Source: Monarcha castaneiventris obscurior (Eukaryota; Chordata; Aves; Passeriformes; Monarchidae). From it: DNA of 64,000 nucleotides. The position numbers and the translations under genes were made by a program. Shown here one piece after another: positions 13,051-25,995 of this stretch. Location of the stretch: contig JAMPIT010000379.1 in the NCBI GenBank assembly GCA_026261815.1, forward strand, positions 22,826,001-22,890,000. The letters run 5' to 3'. Each line of letters starts with the position of its first letter. Within the stretch, counting starts at the first letter, position 1. A model generated the notes under the pieces. The model saw only the letters and a program-made list of their open reading frames with translations, ran no database searches and was not told the DNA's origin.

Positions 13051-16000
13051 AATGTCTAAATGTATACTCACTCATTTTCCTGCATCTTGGTCAGGAGCTT
13101 CACAAATGAGCTTGGGTGCCATACACAGGGCCCAGCAGTGATCCTCCAGTGCACATTACTCATTTCAGATGTGGACAACCTGGCTCGAGACCATAATTTG
13201 TCTAATAGAGGAGGACTCCATTCTCAAAAGGAAACTACTTTTTCATTTACAAACGGGTAGCCTGGGGCAAGCTGCTTTTATCTTTTCATTCTGAAGATGA
13301 TACAATTGTACCACTGATACAGCATTTGCTGTTTGTTGAGTGTTGGCTGTTAAAAGGGTGGTGGGTGACTGTCTGAGAAGTGCCAGGACAACATTTCAGT
13401 GCATGGCATAATCTCACCCAGAACTATTGAGGCAGTCCTAAATTTCCTATTGCCCTCCAGCTAGTGTCTGTGTTCTGCTCTGGAGACAAGAATATGAGTT
13501 CAAGCTGCTATTCAGAAAAAATGAAGTAATGTAAAACTGTACCTGCCACCCCTTGGTCACACTCCTCAGCCTTCCACAAAACCTTCCTACTTCACCTTTA
13601 TCACTGGCTACAAAGGGCCACTGCTGAACCTCATTCTTTGTTTATAGCTCTAATTTTATTTAAAATAACAAATGCATTACAAATATCACTGAAACTAGGT
13701 CTGTTTTAAAATTACCTGTGGTATGTTAATTTAATATGTACAAGAGTCTTTTGTTTCACTTTGTCCCAGATTACTTCTTTTCCCTGAGAATTGCCACAAA
13801 ATAATAAAATGGACAGAAATTATTTCCACTCTCCTGACTGTCATCACCTTTATGCAAAGAAACTACTTTTTCCCATTTTTGGACAATGTTTGCAGCCAAT
13901 GCACTCATGCTGATCAGTTCAGCCAAAATCACTTTGCATTCCTGTCTAGACACGGGACTAGATTCTGTCTGGGGCAACCATTTCTAAAGCCACAAGGAAT
14001 CCAGAGGAGACCTCCTGGATTTGCCTAACAGAGAAGTGGACAGATACTCCGATGATTTCCCCTATCCAAGGAGTACACTTCTCCCTCAAAAATACAAACA
14101 GGATTCCTTAAGATAAAATTCTCCTAAAAATTTGTTCACTTCGTGAAATGTAACATATTAGTTATCAGGAAGATTAGGTACACAAGAATATTCACACTTG
14201 CAAAGAGTAAAAGGCCGGTTGAACCTTGATTAGGCAACAGTCTTAGTGTAGGAACCAAGACCATAGATCTCAAAATTCTTCATGTGTTTATTCCTATTAA
14301 CTTTATTCCATGGCTCAGTTGTTATCTGTTCTCCAATCCTGTACAATTGGCCTCTTGGCAGCTCACCATTTGCAGTTTTTGTAAAACCAACCATTTTTTA
14401 ACAAAAAATTTGTATACAACTTGTATTGATCTATTAAGTCATCTTCCAGTTTCATCCCCACATCTACTTTGGAACAGTAAATTTTGCACATCCACTTAAC
14501 TTCCATCTCAGCACTCAGTCAAAATCTGTTATAAACATTTGGTTTCCTATGCAGCTTCCAAAGGACCGAAGCTGATCATCAGATTGAGTACTAAATACTA
14601 TACAAAGTCTGCACAAATACTGCAGAAAAAGGAGTACACCATTGCTTCCCTTTAAGAAAAAAATATCTTGGGGAAAAACATAAAGGAGAAGAAATACAGA
14701 GATTAGTGTCATGGGTCACAGTATGACCACCCAGGTTGCTGCATTTGTGTGGTGTAAAGTATGAGTACATGTGCTCTGTCTTTCTTCACACAGCAAAAGG
14801 CTCAGACCTTCTTTCCCTGGAACAAGTTAAGAAATAGGAGTATCAATAATTTTCTTGTACTGAGATGATTTGAACTAATGGTCAAGCTGGAAAACCCACT
14901 GTTCTAAGGATTAAAGCATACTTTTAACATTTTGTATGTTTCTTGACATTTATGGATCAATGTTATAAGGTTGATCTCACAGCTGTTTTCCTCAGAGTTT
15001 CTGATAATTCCACACATTTCTCCTTTCATTCATAGCAGCTTCACACTCGCAACAGACTGGTAGTAGCAAGCACAGGTCCCTGCTGTATAATTATCAAGAC
15101 AGGAAAGATCTGAGAAACATTTTAAATGGATACAGCTGAGTTTTTTAATTAGTGTAAGAAAATATGGATAGAAACATTTAAGATTGTACCTCTAAGGGAA
15201 AATGATTAGTCCCTGTTTCAAGCACCTCTTAGCAGTGTGCCAAAGCATTAAGAAAGAAAAAAAACCACACAACTTCCAGATATATTTCTGAGGATCTGAA
15301 TAACTCATTATGTCTACTTATTTTATCACTATAAGGCAGTGTAATCATTCACTCACTTGCCTCCAGCAATGAGAAAAAAAAATGGCAAAAATGGTGGAAA
15401 ATAATATCTGCAAAGCATGACCTTTAAAGCATGTCAGGGGTAGTTTTCTGGGCTTATGTCTGAAAACCATCAAATCTCAAAATACTGTTTTTTAAAGCTT
15501 TATTCCTTACACCCAAAGAAATATAAAATAGTGACACAGGCACTCCTCAAGCTCTGAATACAAGCATATTTAACAGTGTTTGCATCACAGCAGCACAGTG
15601 CAGTCTGCCTGAGTAGACCTGTTCTCCCACACGGACCCTAGTAAAATTAACAGGACTCCAAACATCTGCAAGAAAGTACGAGAACATCAGAACCCTGATT
15701 ATTCCAACCACTGCCATATATTTATATTCTGGAATCAAACTGAGAACTTCATTTTCTTCTTACACTTAACTGTGGAAATTAATCATTTGGGATTGTAATT
15801 ATACCTATGATGCTCAGGGAAATTATAATAACATTCAAAGCACCACATCTTTAGCCTGCATTTTGTCTTAGACATGTTAGAGAATGCTTAATGAAGCATT
15901 TTACATCCCATTAAAACTTTATAGCACACACTACCTCCTACTAAAATTCCTTAGTCAATACCTATGTGCGGTTTAAAATCAGATACACTTATAAAATATA

Positions 16001-16254
16001 AACATATTGTATAAATTTCCTGCATGTTAGAGTTAACACAACTTATTAGAGAAGGATAGAGCTCCATGTATTTGGTGCAGTACCCACAGAAATAACTGCT
16101 AGTGGTAATAGATGCTAGCTGGAGATCAGGTTGCATTTGTGTACTGTCACATGGCAGTTACCTGAATCTTGATATACAACTGAAAATTAATATACTTAAA
16201 TTCAATATTTCTTTAATGTAAATCACCTAGTTGTAATTTGTGCTAACAAATGAT
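13051..16254. other. Unclassified DNA, no gene seen
   Basis: AT-rich sequence with no retroelement, RNA or gene that I can recognise. Open frames are 60-71 codons and unsupported. The right edge is the sharp start of an LTR at 16255. Confidence 0.6.
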
Positions 16255-16765
16255 TGTGATGGGTTGACCCTGGTTGGACAAAAGGTGCCCACCAAAACCA
16301 CTCTATCACTCCCCTCTGCAGCTAAACAGGGAACAGAAAATATAACAAAAGGGTCATGGGTCAAGGTCAAGACAGAGAGGCATCGCCCACAAGTTATCAT
16401 TACAGCCAGAACAGGCTTGATTTGGGACAAAAGAGAATTTAATTTATTGCCAAATCAGAGCAGAATAATGAGAAATAAAACCAAATCTTAAAACCACCTT
16501 CCACGTTTTCCCCGCAGCATTCCTAGGCTCAACTTCACTCACGATTTTCTCTGCCTCCTCCCCTCCAGCAGCATGGGGCAATGGGGAATGGGGGCTGTGG
16601 TCAGTTCAATGCACATTGTCTCTGCCATTCGTCCCACCTGAGAGAGAGGACTGCTCACACCCTGCCCCTGCTCCAGCCTGCAGCCCCTCCTGGGGGAGAC
16701 AGCCCTGCATTAACCTCCCCAGCATGAGCCCTTCTCGTGGGTTGCAGCTCTTTTATGAACAAAAA
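16255..16765 (-). mobile_element. Endogenous retrovirus LTR fragment (family A), 3' half
   Basis: The + strand begins TGTGATGGGTTGACCCTGG, which reads on the minus strand as the CA-terminated 3' end of a retroviral LTR. A polyadenylation signal AATAAA lies on the minus strand at 16443-16448 (TTTATT on +). Similarity to the copy at 18686-19701 runs through the GTGCCCAC, TTTATTGCCAA and GCCCCTGCTCCAGCCTG segments, then stops near 16765. It is therefore a truncated LTR keeping R/U5 and part of U3 in minus orientation. No internal gag, pol or env sequence adjoins it. From memory this is a frequent passerine LTR; the exact family name needs a repeat library. Confidence 0.85.
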
Positions 16766-17860
16766 CAGCATTATATTAAGGAACTGTGCAATGATCACTG
16801 AAGAATAGGACAGATATCAAATCTGGACCAAACATTTTTAAGCGCTTAGCTAAATCACACTGATGTTTGTAGGGCATCATAATCCACTCCAGGTAAAGGC
16901 AAACCTAAAAAGAAAGGAGGGAAGGAGAAATTTGTAGAGAAGAGGGGATGGGCACATCAGATTCCATATATTTAAAAAAAGCAGTATTTTTGTTGTGACA
17001 TAATTTTCCATTTCTGTTCTAAAATTTACAATGAGATACAATTTCAGTTTAATTTTGTGAGTCATCTGACCCAAATGATTCCTTCCAAAGATATCATCAG
17101 CACCTGTGATTTGATGAAATTTGAACTAACAGTGTTGAAAGAGGTAAGAGCATCACCCTCAACATCAGAGAAATCCACTGCTGAACTCCAAGTACTTGCT
17201 TCAGCACTGGTTTTGTAGGTGCACAACTGGGAACAGTTCAAACCTAGGCACAGTTTTTCTACATCTATTCTTTCATATATTTCAGACCAAATAATTAAAA
17301 TTATAAACAACTATGAGATTCATATCATATGGTGATAAACATGGATGTTGTGACACTATGTGTCTATGCTGCTAGAAGAAATAAAATATAAAGGTTTACT
17401 ACTACCCTTGTCACAATTGCAGTAATAAATGGCAGAAATTCCCACCTAGCCATCAGAAAATTCCCTTGATAAAACTCTCCAGCCATACTGATGGGACCTC
17501 CTGCCCAAATTAAAAGTGAATATAGTTGCTATTGAATGTTTCCAATTAGATTAAGTAGTTTCATGTCTATTTTAGGCATCACTTAAAGTAAGTTGTCATT
17601 TCCTGTGACAAAGCAGCCAGTGTTCTTAACAAGCTGACTTTTAACCAAATCAAAAAATATTATTTACCTTTTGATTTATCCTTAGTCAAGAAGAATATTC
17701 CCCAAAGTTGTCTTTCAAGGTAGATTTTTCTTTTTTTACTAGAGTGATTAAAGTACAGTTCAGGCAGAGACAAAGAGCTGTCCCAAGGCTCTGTACCATT
17801 TAAAGCCTATACTGAAGTGACAAACTGTGATACCCTCTCCCTGGTTTTCCTCACAGAAGT
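16766..17860. other. Unclassified DNA between repeats
   Basis: No recognisable gene or element. Two minus-strand open frames of 65 and 82 codons (16877-17310) lack motifs. Confidence 0.55.
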
Positions 17861-17936
17861 AAATTCCAGCTTTGTCAACAACTTGAACCAGAGACCTTAA
17901 ATTCCAGCTTCATCAACAACTTGAACCAGAGACCTT
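17861..17936. repeat. 38-bp tandem duplication, two copies
   Basis: Unit 1 (17861-17898) and unit 2 (17899-17936) both run from AAATTCCAGCTT to GAGACCTT and differ at only two positions (TG versus CA near the middle), giving 36 of 38 identity. The high identity suggests a fairly recent slippage or template-switch duplication. Confidence 0.9.
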
Positions 17937-18685
17937 AAACCAAGGACTTGAATCAGTTCTGCTTAAAAATCCTGAAAGCTGAACCTGTCCATTCAGAACA
18001 ATAAATTATTATGGAATGAAACCTGCAAAAGTAGAGCTCAAAAGATAGATTATTTTATTACTGAAATGTCACTAAAATACTGAAATAAATTGAATTTGTG
18101 GGTTTCTTGGGCACACTATGGTTTTGAAATGTGGGAGTGAGCATCTCCTGGGCAATCAAGAGTGAAGGCATCTCCTGTGCCTTCAAGAGACACATGAAGG
18201 CAATTGCAATGCAGGCACTGCCCTAAAACGATAGTCAAACTGTTGATTCATCCTGTCTCATATCCTCTCTCCAGCATCTACTGCAGCAGAGGAAGATAAA
18301 AACTTCCAGAGCGTTTAATGAGGTTTCACCTGTAACAGCTGGCAGCAGCAGTCTCAAACCAAAAAAGTGTTGTAACAGGGCTCTTAATGAAGACAGAAGG
18401 ATGGTGTTTTTACATTTAATTTCTTTGTCAAAAATAATATCTGCTTCAGACTTTCTACTTGTATGAGTCTTTGAGCACTTAGACTACAGAATTAATTTAA
18501 TTGTGTCTACCACCTGTACTTTTGAACTCCTGTTTGTCTTCAGTGTGTTCATCTGCAGTGACTGCCACCAAACTGAAGAAAAAATGCAATGGTGCACTTA
18601 CATGTAAAGTTCAGGAATCAAAGCTTCAAGCTGATGGAAGAGATTCACTTGGCTGCCTCCAATTATGTGCTCAAAAAAAAAAAAC
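17937..18685. other. Unclassified DNA upstream of LTR
   Basis: No supported gene. An A-rich run of 12 A (about 18673-18684) directly precedes the LTR start. A 207-codon open frame starts here at 18501 but is judged spurious because most of it is LTR sequence. Confidence 0.55.
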
Positions 18686-19701
18686 AGCGCTGGGTTTGCA
18701 CGGTCAGGTTTCGGTAGCAGGAACTGCTGGGGTATCTTCTGTGAGGACCTGCTGGAAGCTTCCTCCACGTCCAGCAGAGACAATGCCAGCTGGCTCCAAG
18801 ATGGACCTGCCACTGGCCAAAGCCAAGTTCACCAGCAAGGCCAGTAGTGCCTCTGGGATAATGCACGTAAGAAGTGGAAAAAAGTTACTGTGTAGGAGCA
18901 ATTTCCACCAGAGCAGAGTTAGAGTAAGTGACAGCACCAACTCTGCAGACACCAAGGCCAGTGAAGGAGGGGGAGGAGGTGCTTCAGGTGCCAGAGCTGA
19001 GATTCCCCTGAAGCCCCTGGTGAAGACCATCATGAGGCAGGTTGTCACCCTGCAGCCCAAGGAGGTCCATGGCTACTACCTGCAGCCCCTGGAGGACCCC
19101 ATGCTGGAGCAGGTGGATGCCTGAAGAATGCTGTGATCCTGTGAGAAGCCTGTGATGGAGCAGCCTGTTCCTGAAGGATGGCATCCCATGGAAGGGACCC
19201 ACACTACAGCAGTTCACAAAGAACTGCAGCCTGGTAGGAGGGACTCACAGTGGAGGACTTCACAGAGAACAGTCTGCTGTGGGAGGAACCCCAGGCTGGA
19301 GCAGGGGCAAGAGAGAGAGGGCTCCTCCCTCTCAGGGAGACAAGGTATGATGAACTGACTGCAACCCTCTCTCCCTGTCCCCCTGTGCCTCTGGAGGTGA
19401 GGAGGGAGAGAATCCAGGAGTGAAGGTGAACCTAGGAAGAAGGGAGAGGTGGTGGGAATGTAATTTTAACATTCGGGGGTTTTTTCTCATTATCTTAGTC
19501 TGATTTGATTGGCAATAAATTATATTGATTTTTGGCCCAAGCTGAATCTTTCCTGCCCATGATGGATGAGTGATCTCTCCCTGCCCTTTTCTCAGCCCAC
19601 AAGACTTTTTGTTATATTCTATCCCCAAGCCCAGTTGTGGAGGGGAGGGATAGAGCAGCTTTAGTGGGCACCTGACATTGAGCTAGAATCAACTCACCAC
19701 A
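18686..19701 (+). mobile_element. Near full-length solo LTR (family A)
   Basis: A roughly 1.0-kb LTR in + orientation. The left edge is diverged (GGGTTTGCACGG near 18692). The right edge is the terminal AACTCACCACA ending at 19701, complementary to the TGTG-GGGTTGA start of the copy at 16255. A polyadenylation signal AATAAA is at 19514-19519, about 185 bases before the end, consistent with R/U5. The U3 part is GC-rich and carries diverged internal repeats with a CTG-AGCCC core (near 19010, 19050, 19080 and 19222). No retroviral genes adjoin either side, so this is a solo LTR formed by LTR-LTR recombination or a remnant. No clear target-site duplication was found. Confidence 0.85.
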
Positions 19702-22700
19702 GAGAGTTGTTATGTTTTGTTTATTCTTTCAACAGCAGAATTTAAAAAGAAAAAGTGCTCCAATCTTCAACATTTTCATTCCAGGAAGAAAACAAAGCAA
19801 TTTATGTCAATGCACATTCAATCATCATCATAATAGTACATGTCAGCTTGAGCAGATAACTGAAGGATAAAAATATATTTTGACTTGATAAAGGATTTGT
19901 TAAAAAGGATAGGAGTTTTTTAATACATGTACAGAGAACAGGAGGGAAAAGGCATGGAAAAACAGATCTCAGTACGAAAAACTGGTCTTCTGCTCAGAAA
20001 AGAGGAAGAGCAGGAACTGGATTTTGGTTCCCAGTTCTGATGATGTCCTGGTATGCACAAGAACAGTTGAAATATATGAAACCTTATGAACTCGATTGAA
20101 GTGGATATAGACAAGTACAAGCCTCATAAGGTACACACAGCCCAGTCAATAGGTCATTTTTATGCCTGCTTACATTACCTGAAATACCTTCCTATTTAGC
20201 CTAAAAGTTTCTCGAGCTCTTATACCAAAAGTGCCTTGGGACAATTGGTCTTTCTTTTATCTACACTATCTAAGTAAAAGCAAAGAGATGCTAGCTAATA
20301 TTCAGCCCATTTCCCATGGCAAGGTCTGCAACTAAATCCATCTATAGGAGAATTGAAGATACTGCCCACTTCCATGTGACCATCCTACCAGCAGACAGGT
20401 GTCCTGGACTGCATTTTGTATGAGCCCCTTCTCAAGGATCCCACACAGGCACTGCAGTTTGCACAAGGGAAAAAAGCTCAGCTGAAGCTGAACCACCATG
20501 CCAGCAATGTCAGGGATATGGAGGCTCCCAGGAGATCTGCAATGGGAAGCTTCAATTCAGCATAACAGTTGTGATTGTCCTGCAAAATGTAGTGACCAAG
20601 GTATTAAAGATCCATGACATTACAAGGATCTACAGTATATTCATGGCTCTAGTCTAGGATTGTGCTTCATCAGAGCCTCTGATCACATTAGTGATGTTTA
20701 TCTCATGTTAGTTCAAACATTTGACAAATTAGTATCAAACTTTTCCCACTGTTTTCGTTGATTGAAAGAACAAGATGTTGATCTCAATAAATATTATGGT
20801 ATGATAAATTTCTAAAGCTAAATCTGCAGTTTCCCTCATTCTTTTGTGCTAAGTACTTAGTAGATCATTATTTTGAAAAATATGATGAAATAGTCCCATC
20901 TCTATTAGTGACTCCATTATAATACAATAAAATGAAATACAAACTGTCATTTTGCTGGGGTTTTATATCTATTTATTCTGCATTAAACAAAATCCTTGCA
21001 GATCATCACAGTTCCAGCTAAGGCTGAATTAAATGAGGCCTAGTTTCCCACCAATCCCTAACATAAATAGCCACTCTTGACAAAGCTGTAGAATAACACA
21101 TAATTCCTGATAACTTTTTGCCTACTAAATTATCTCTTACGCAATCATCAGAGTAAATCTGTACTGCTTAAAAAGAAATGAAATATCACTGATAATTTTG
21201 TTTTAGTGCAGTAAAATTAGTGACAAGCATGAGGTTTATGATTTAGACAGTGAAGTTCCTTTTACAAGTTAGAGGGCATTTGGAGCCAGGGTTTTTGATT
21301 CAGATCCTAGTCTTAATTAATATATTTCATTATTAATTCCTATTAGTAACCAAGTTTGACTAATCATTATGCTTATCCATACTGTAAAAACTGGTAATAT
21401 GAACAAATTGCTTCACTTTCTAGGAGATAGCTGTCAATTTTGGTCAGAAGCACTTACATTATTGCAAGGGAAAAAATACTTTTTCGAAATTGGCAGCAGA
21501 TGAGCTTTTGCTTGCCTGAGTCATATATTTAAACCATTTATATTTAATTTATGAATTGCAAGAGGTGTATCATACTTTTCATGGGGGGTCTATAGAGCTG
21601 GTTGGATAAAGGCTAGTGGAAAAATTTTTATAAAAATCGACATTTCAGGAAAAGAAAGCAAGTTTCTCAAGTTTAATGTTAATGTTCCCATCTCCTCTCA
21701 TCTCATCCCAGAGATACCAAAGTATCTGATTTCATAGGCAAATCTTATTCTTACAAGATCACACAGAAGCTTCCAGTCAAGATAACCTTCTTCATGACCA
21801 TTAATAGTTCATTTTTGTACATTCCACTAGCATTTCTTATCCCTTACCTTTTCAGCACCACACATACAGTTGCCCTTTAAATATAAACACAAAACTTGGC
21901 CAAAAAAAAGAACTTAGGATGTTGTAAAGGATAAACTGTGAGATAATAGTGATTGCAAAGTCTCCATTCACAAAATTTGCCTCATGATCACATTTTGATC
22001 ACATTTTCAGAATGTTGCTTGCCATTGATTTTTTTTTAAACTTCAAAATTTAAACTCTTTAATCTTACAGGTTTTGCTGAAAGATTAAGTTCACAGCTTC
22101 ATCATACTTGCTGTGCAATAAGCGTGTTCTAAGGAAGACAGACTTTCCTCCTCCTTAGCTGGAAATTTTAAGGAGATAAAGGTGGGTGTGAACCAAGTAG
22201 TTTGATTCTTCAAGATAAATTTACTGAGGAACAAATGCATTCTCATGATTGACTCATTTTGTGTGTCTTTGCTAAGAGCCTCATCTTCCTTGGCTCCTGA
22301 CAATGTGTTTGTTACCTGTATCTATGTTTCTCCTACTGTCCATTTCATTGGGTTCAGTGAGGAGAGAGACATCGCTCAAAATTTTCAATCAAACTGCAGC
22401 ATGTGCTAGCATCCCAGTGTTTTGTGTCCCTTTATTATACTGGGCTTGCTGAGTTCTAGAAACAAGTTTCATTACCGGCCTAACTCAAAATCAGTCAGCT
22501 CTGATCATCATTTTAAGTAATTTTTATGATATTGTTATTTTTAAAGTTTCTACGTTACATTACTTTTTCTTTTCAATGCTGCCTTGATCAGAATTTCTTC
22601 TTTTCATTCAGTAATCTTCTCATCCTTTACTTTGTGTTTTGTAGAAGAATGAATCATCAATATACCACCTTTCAGCAACATTAGTACTGCTCCTTTCATA

Positions 22701-23820
22701 CTAACAAGAAGTCAGTTATTGTTAAATTTCTAGAGCTGATAAGGTCAAAATTTGCCTACGCTTTTATGCTTATCCTGGTTCAGTTGTTAAAAATGCCAAA
22801 ATGAGTGAGTATTATACCCCGAATCATGTATTTCAGAAATATTTGTTTTAAGATTTGTTAAATCAGAAATATTTTCAGAAATATTTGTTCTTATTTTTAT
22901 CTCTTGTTCACAAAATGAGAGAGAATGAGAATCTTAAAACTTTCCATATCTTTCTCTGCAAAATACAGAAATCGAGGTAAAACCTTATCCCACTCAGTGC
23001 TGGTGGGATTGAGATTGGCATTAATTTTGAGGATTAATTCTGGCAGAGTATTTACAATCCCAGATTTTTGAGGCAGTCTTGAATTACCTCTTCAAATAAT
23101 GATAATATCACAGAAGAATTATCAAAATATGGCTCAGCATTTCAGGGAGATCTTACTGTGGTTCCTCATTTTTGTGAATGTCAATATAATTTACCTTTTT
23201 GTCTGCAATTTTCAATTTTCTCTCCTTTTACTGAGTGAAGATTAGAAGCTTTATTAGAAAACATATAATACTTAGAGAAACACATTTCACTCACTGCAAA
23301 TGGTCTTTCTGCTCATTTCACTCAAGCCACTTATGTACAACAACCACTGTGTAAAAAATTTATATAATCATTTATGGATGAAGGAAATCATATGTAAGTT
23401 ATAGACTTCTGGTCTCTCTCTCTGAAGAGAAGTGATAAGGTAGAATATGTACAGAAAGCCCGAAGTGCCCTTAGGCATTTACAGATTAACAACATAACTC
23501 ATTTGGGTTACTTTTGTTGGTCAGATTCCTCTCACACTTTTCACAGTGTAAAAAGATGTCCATAGATGCTCAGAGACAGAAATAAAATGACCCCAAAGTA
23601 CTGGAAATTAAAATCTGGCCAGCTCAGCAATTTCCTGTAAGCACAGTGAGGAGCTGCTCTTTTCCCCTACTCTTTTCATATGTACACTCATACATGGACA
23701 CAGGTATGAATTAGCTACACTCATGGAGTGAGATCTGGAGAGAAGAATTTTTCAAATGTAACAATCTCAATTGGACTGTCTTCCCAGTTATTCATTTGTA
23801 GGTCATAAAATAACACTTAC
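19702..23820. other. Unclassified DNA, no gene seen
   Basis: No recognisable element. Small structures include a perfect 11-bp tandem repeat (GATCACATTTT, 21986-21996 and 21997-22007) and a repeated TTCAGAAATATTTGTT (22832-22847 and 22874-22889). Open frames of 66-70 codons have no support. Confidence 0.55.
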
Positions 23821-24531
23821 AGAATCATCGAACTAATCAGTTTAGAAGAGACCAACCCCCCTGCCATGGTCAGGGACATCTTCTACTTAGATCAGGTTGG
23901 TCAAAACTTCATCCAACCTGGCCTTCCTTTCCAGGGATGGGGCATCCACACTTTGCCTGGGCAACCTGTGCCAGTGCCTCACTGCCTTCCAAGTGAAGTT
24001 CTTCCCAAGACTTCTCCTCTTTTAGTTTAAAACTGTTCCTCCTTTTTCAGTCACTATCTGTCCACATTAAAAGTTTTTGCATAAAAGCCCTCTTTTTCAT
24101 AAGCCCCCTTTAGAAACTGAAAGGCCACAATGATGTCTCCCCGGAGCCTTCTCTTCTCCAGGCTGAACAACCCCAGCTCTGTCAGCCCGTGGTCACAGGA
24201 GAGGTGCTCCATTCCTCTGACCATCTTTGTGGTCCTCTTCAGAATCTGCTGTAACAACTCCGTGTCTCTTTTGTCCTGAGGCCCCCAAAGCTGGGGTATT
24301 CCAAGTGGAGTCTCACAGGGGTAGAGTAGAGGGGTAAAATCATGGCGTCTCTTTTGATGCAGCCCAGGATATTATTGGACCTTTTGGGCTGCAAACACAC
24401 TGTTGGCCCATGTCCAGCTTTTCATCCAGCAGAACTCCCCAGCACTTCTCTCTAGGGCTGCTCTCAGTGAGTTCTCTCAGTCTAATTGCTCCAATCCAGG
24501 TGCAGCACCTTGCACTTGGACTTGTCAAGTA
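23821..24531 (-). mobile_element. CR1 LINE 3' fragment
   Basis: The + strand opens with AGAATCATCGAACTAATCAG, a diverged reverse complement of the CR1 tail, followed by the typical reverse-complement 3' region (GGCCTTCC...GGGGCATCCACA...GGGCAACCTGTGCCAGTG, described in pieces). On the minus strand 24054-24257 encodes the C-terminal part of the CR1 ORF2 (reverse transcriptase) product, with the [12 protein letters not shown] motif. The insertion is 5'-truncated near the CTTGCACTTGGACTTG segment at about 24511-24526, as is usual for CR1. It then merges into a short TCATC-rich stretch (24532-24570). Stop codons and indels make it inactive. Confidence 0.92.
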
Positions 24532-24570
24532 ATCTCATCATTCTCATTCCATCTCATCACTCTCATCATT

Positions 24571-25578
24571 GTCCTGTATAGCCATCAATCCCATCTCTCT
24601 GGAATATCCTCTATTCTATGTGCTCTGCTCTTAACTGGTAGCTGTACTTACAGCTGCACGGCTTAACGACTGTGTGTCTTCACAAGAGAACTAAGCAAAC
24701 CAAAGCCAGCCTTTGTTTAAGTCAATTAGATCTGCACATTTGCTTTAGCTCTCTCTCTCTTTCCATGGTTTGGTTATTCCTCTGAAGGTAAATAATGGTT
24801 TTGACCTGTGTAAAGAAAGGCTTGTCAAGTGAAACGGCCTCTTCTGTTAGACCAGAAATTGCAGGTCACTGCAAAAATGTCAAACGGGGTATGCCTGGGA
24901 GACCTGAATGTAATTCAGCTTTTTTGTTCAAACACAGACCAACAGAACAAAAGGATTAACAAAAGGCTGATATATCAGGTAGGATGAAAAATTAAGTAAT
25001 GCACTGATGACATGGTTTTAATGTCATATGTTACCATTTCTTGAGACCAGATACAGTAGTGACATAATTAGGATAAATTGTTCAGCATAGATGGAAATAA
25101 AAGGTCAAGGAGAAATGTATTTTCCTGAATTAAATGGTATTATTAGAAGGAGAAACAGGAAGGAACAGAACTGCCAGTAAAGAGAAGCATTTATAATCAT
25201 TTTTTTCTGTTTGAAATATTCTCATTTTTTTGCATAGTTATCCTAAATACTTTGACCCTTTAGGTCTATGTAACAGCTCTGCTTAAACACACACACCATC
25301 ATAAAACTATTTTAATAATAATTAAACAAGTTTTGCTTTTATTCTGCAAGTCATATGCAGTTTAATTTAGATGCAGTTTTTTGGAAAAAGCAAGTATTTA
25401 AATTAACACTGCCAACACCTTTTGAGAAATCAGTGAAAACAATAATTTCACACTTATGATGCCTTCAATTACATTTCACACAGCTATGAATCACAGTTTC
25501 TGGTTTGTGACTGATTAGGAATGACATGACCCCAGAACTTCTTTATCACATTAGCAAAATCATATATATTAGCTTAAA
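24571..25578. other. Unclassified DNA between CR1 copies
   Basis: AT-rich sequence without a recognisable gene or element. It contains runs such as a short ACACACAC stretch near 25288. Confidence 0.5.
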
Positions 25579-25665
25579 CCATAGAATAATAGAATAATTG
25601 AGTTTGGAAAGAACTTCCAGACATTATCTAGACCAACCTGTTAATCATGTCTAAACTCACTAGGT
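25579..25665 (-). mobile_element. CR1 LINE 3' tail fragment
   Basis: Reads CCATAGAATAATAGAATAATTG then TTGGAAAGAACTTCCAGACA, the reverse complement of a CR1 3' terminus. Only about 85 bases are recognisable. The 3' tail points left. It lies back to back with the plus-strand CR1 that follows. Confidence 0.75.
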
Positions 25666-25729
25666 ATTCCAACAGTCTGTATTATTTATTTCAAGGAAAC
25701 TGGTTTTAGACTTTATTGGAATTTTTATG

Positions 25730-25995
25730 AGAGAATAGGAACACACTGAAATGCAGGAGGTTCCCTCTGAACATCAGGAAACACTTTTTAACTGTGAGGG
25801 CTGCCAAACACTGACACAGATTTTCCAGTGGTTGTGGAATCTTCATCCATGGAGATACACAAAAACCATTTGCACACAGTGCTGGCAACTGTTTTTAGGT
25901 GGCCCTACTTGAGTGGATGGTTGGACCAGATGAACTCCAGAGAGCCCTTCCATCCTCAGTTATCCTGTGACTCGATTCTGTGATTCTGTGATTCT
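25730..25995 (+). mobile_element. CR1 LINE 3' fragment
   Basis: Matches the CR1 3' end in + orientation. It has an ORF2-derived segment (GGAGGTTCCCTCTGAACATC, then TTTTTAACTGTGAGGGCTGCC), the GGTTGGACCAGATGAACTCC block and a terminal ATTCTGTGATTCTGTGATTC tail at about 25975-25995. It is 5'-truncated and non-functional. Its tail faces right, opposite to the preceding fragment. Confidence 0.92.

Noticed and set aside
16255..19701. Possibility that the two family A LTRs bound one provirus
   Set aside because: They are in opposite orientation, and a provirus needs direct repeats.
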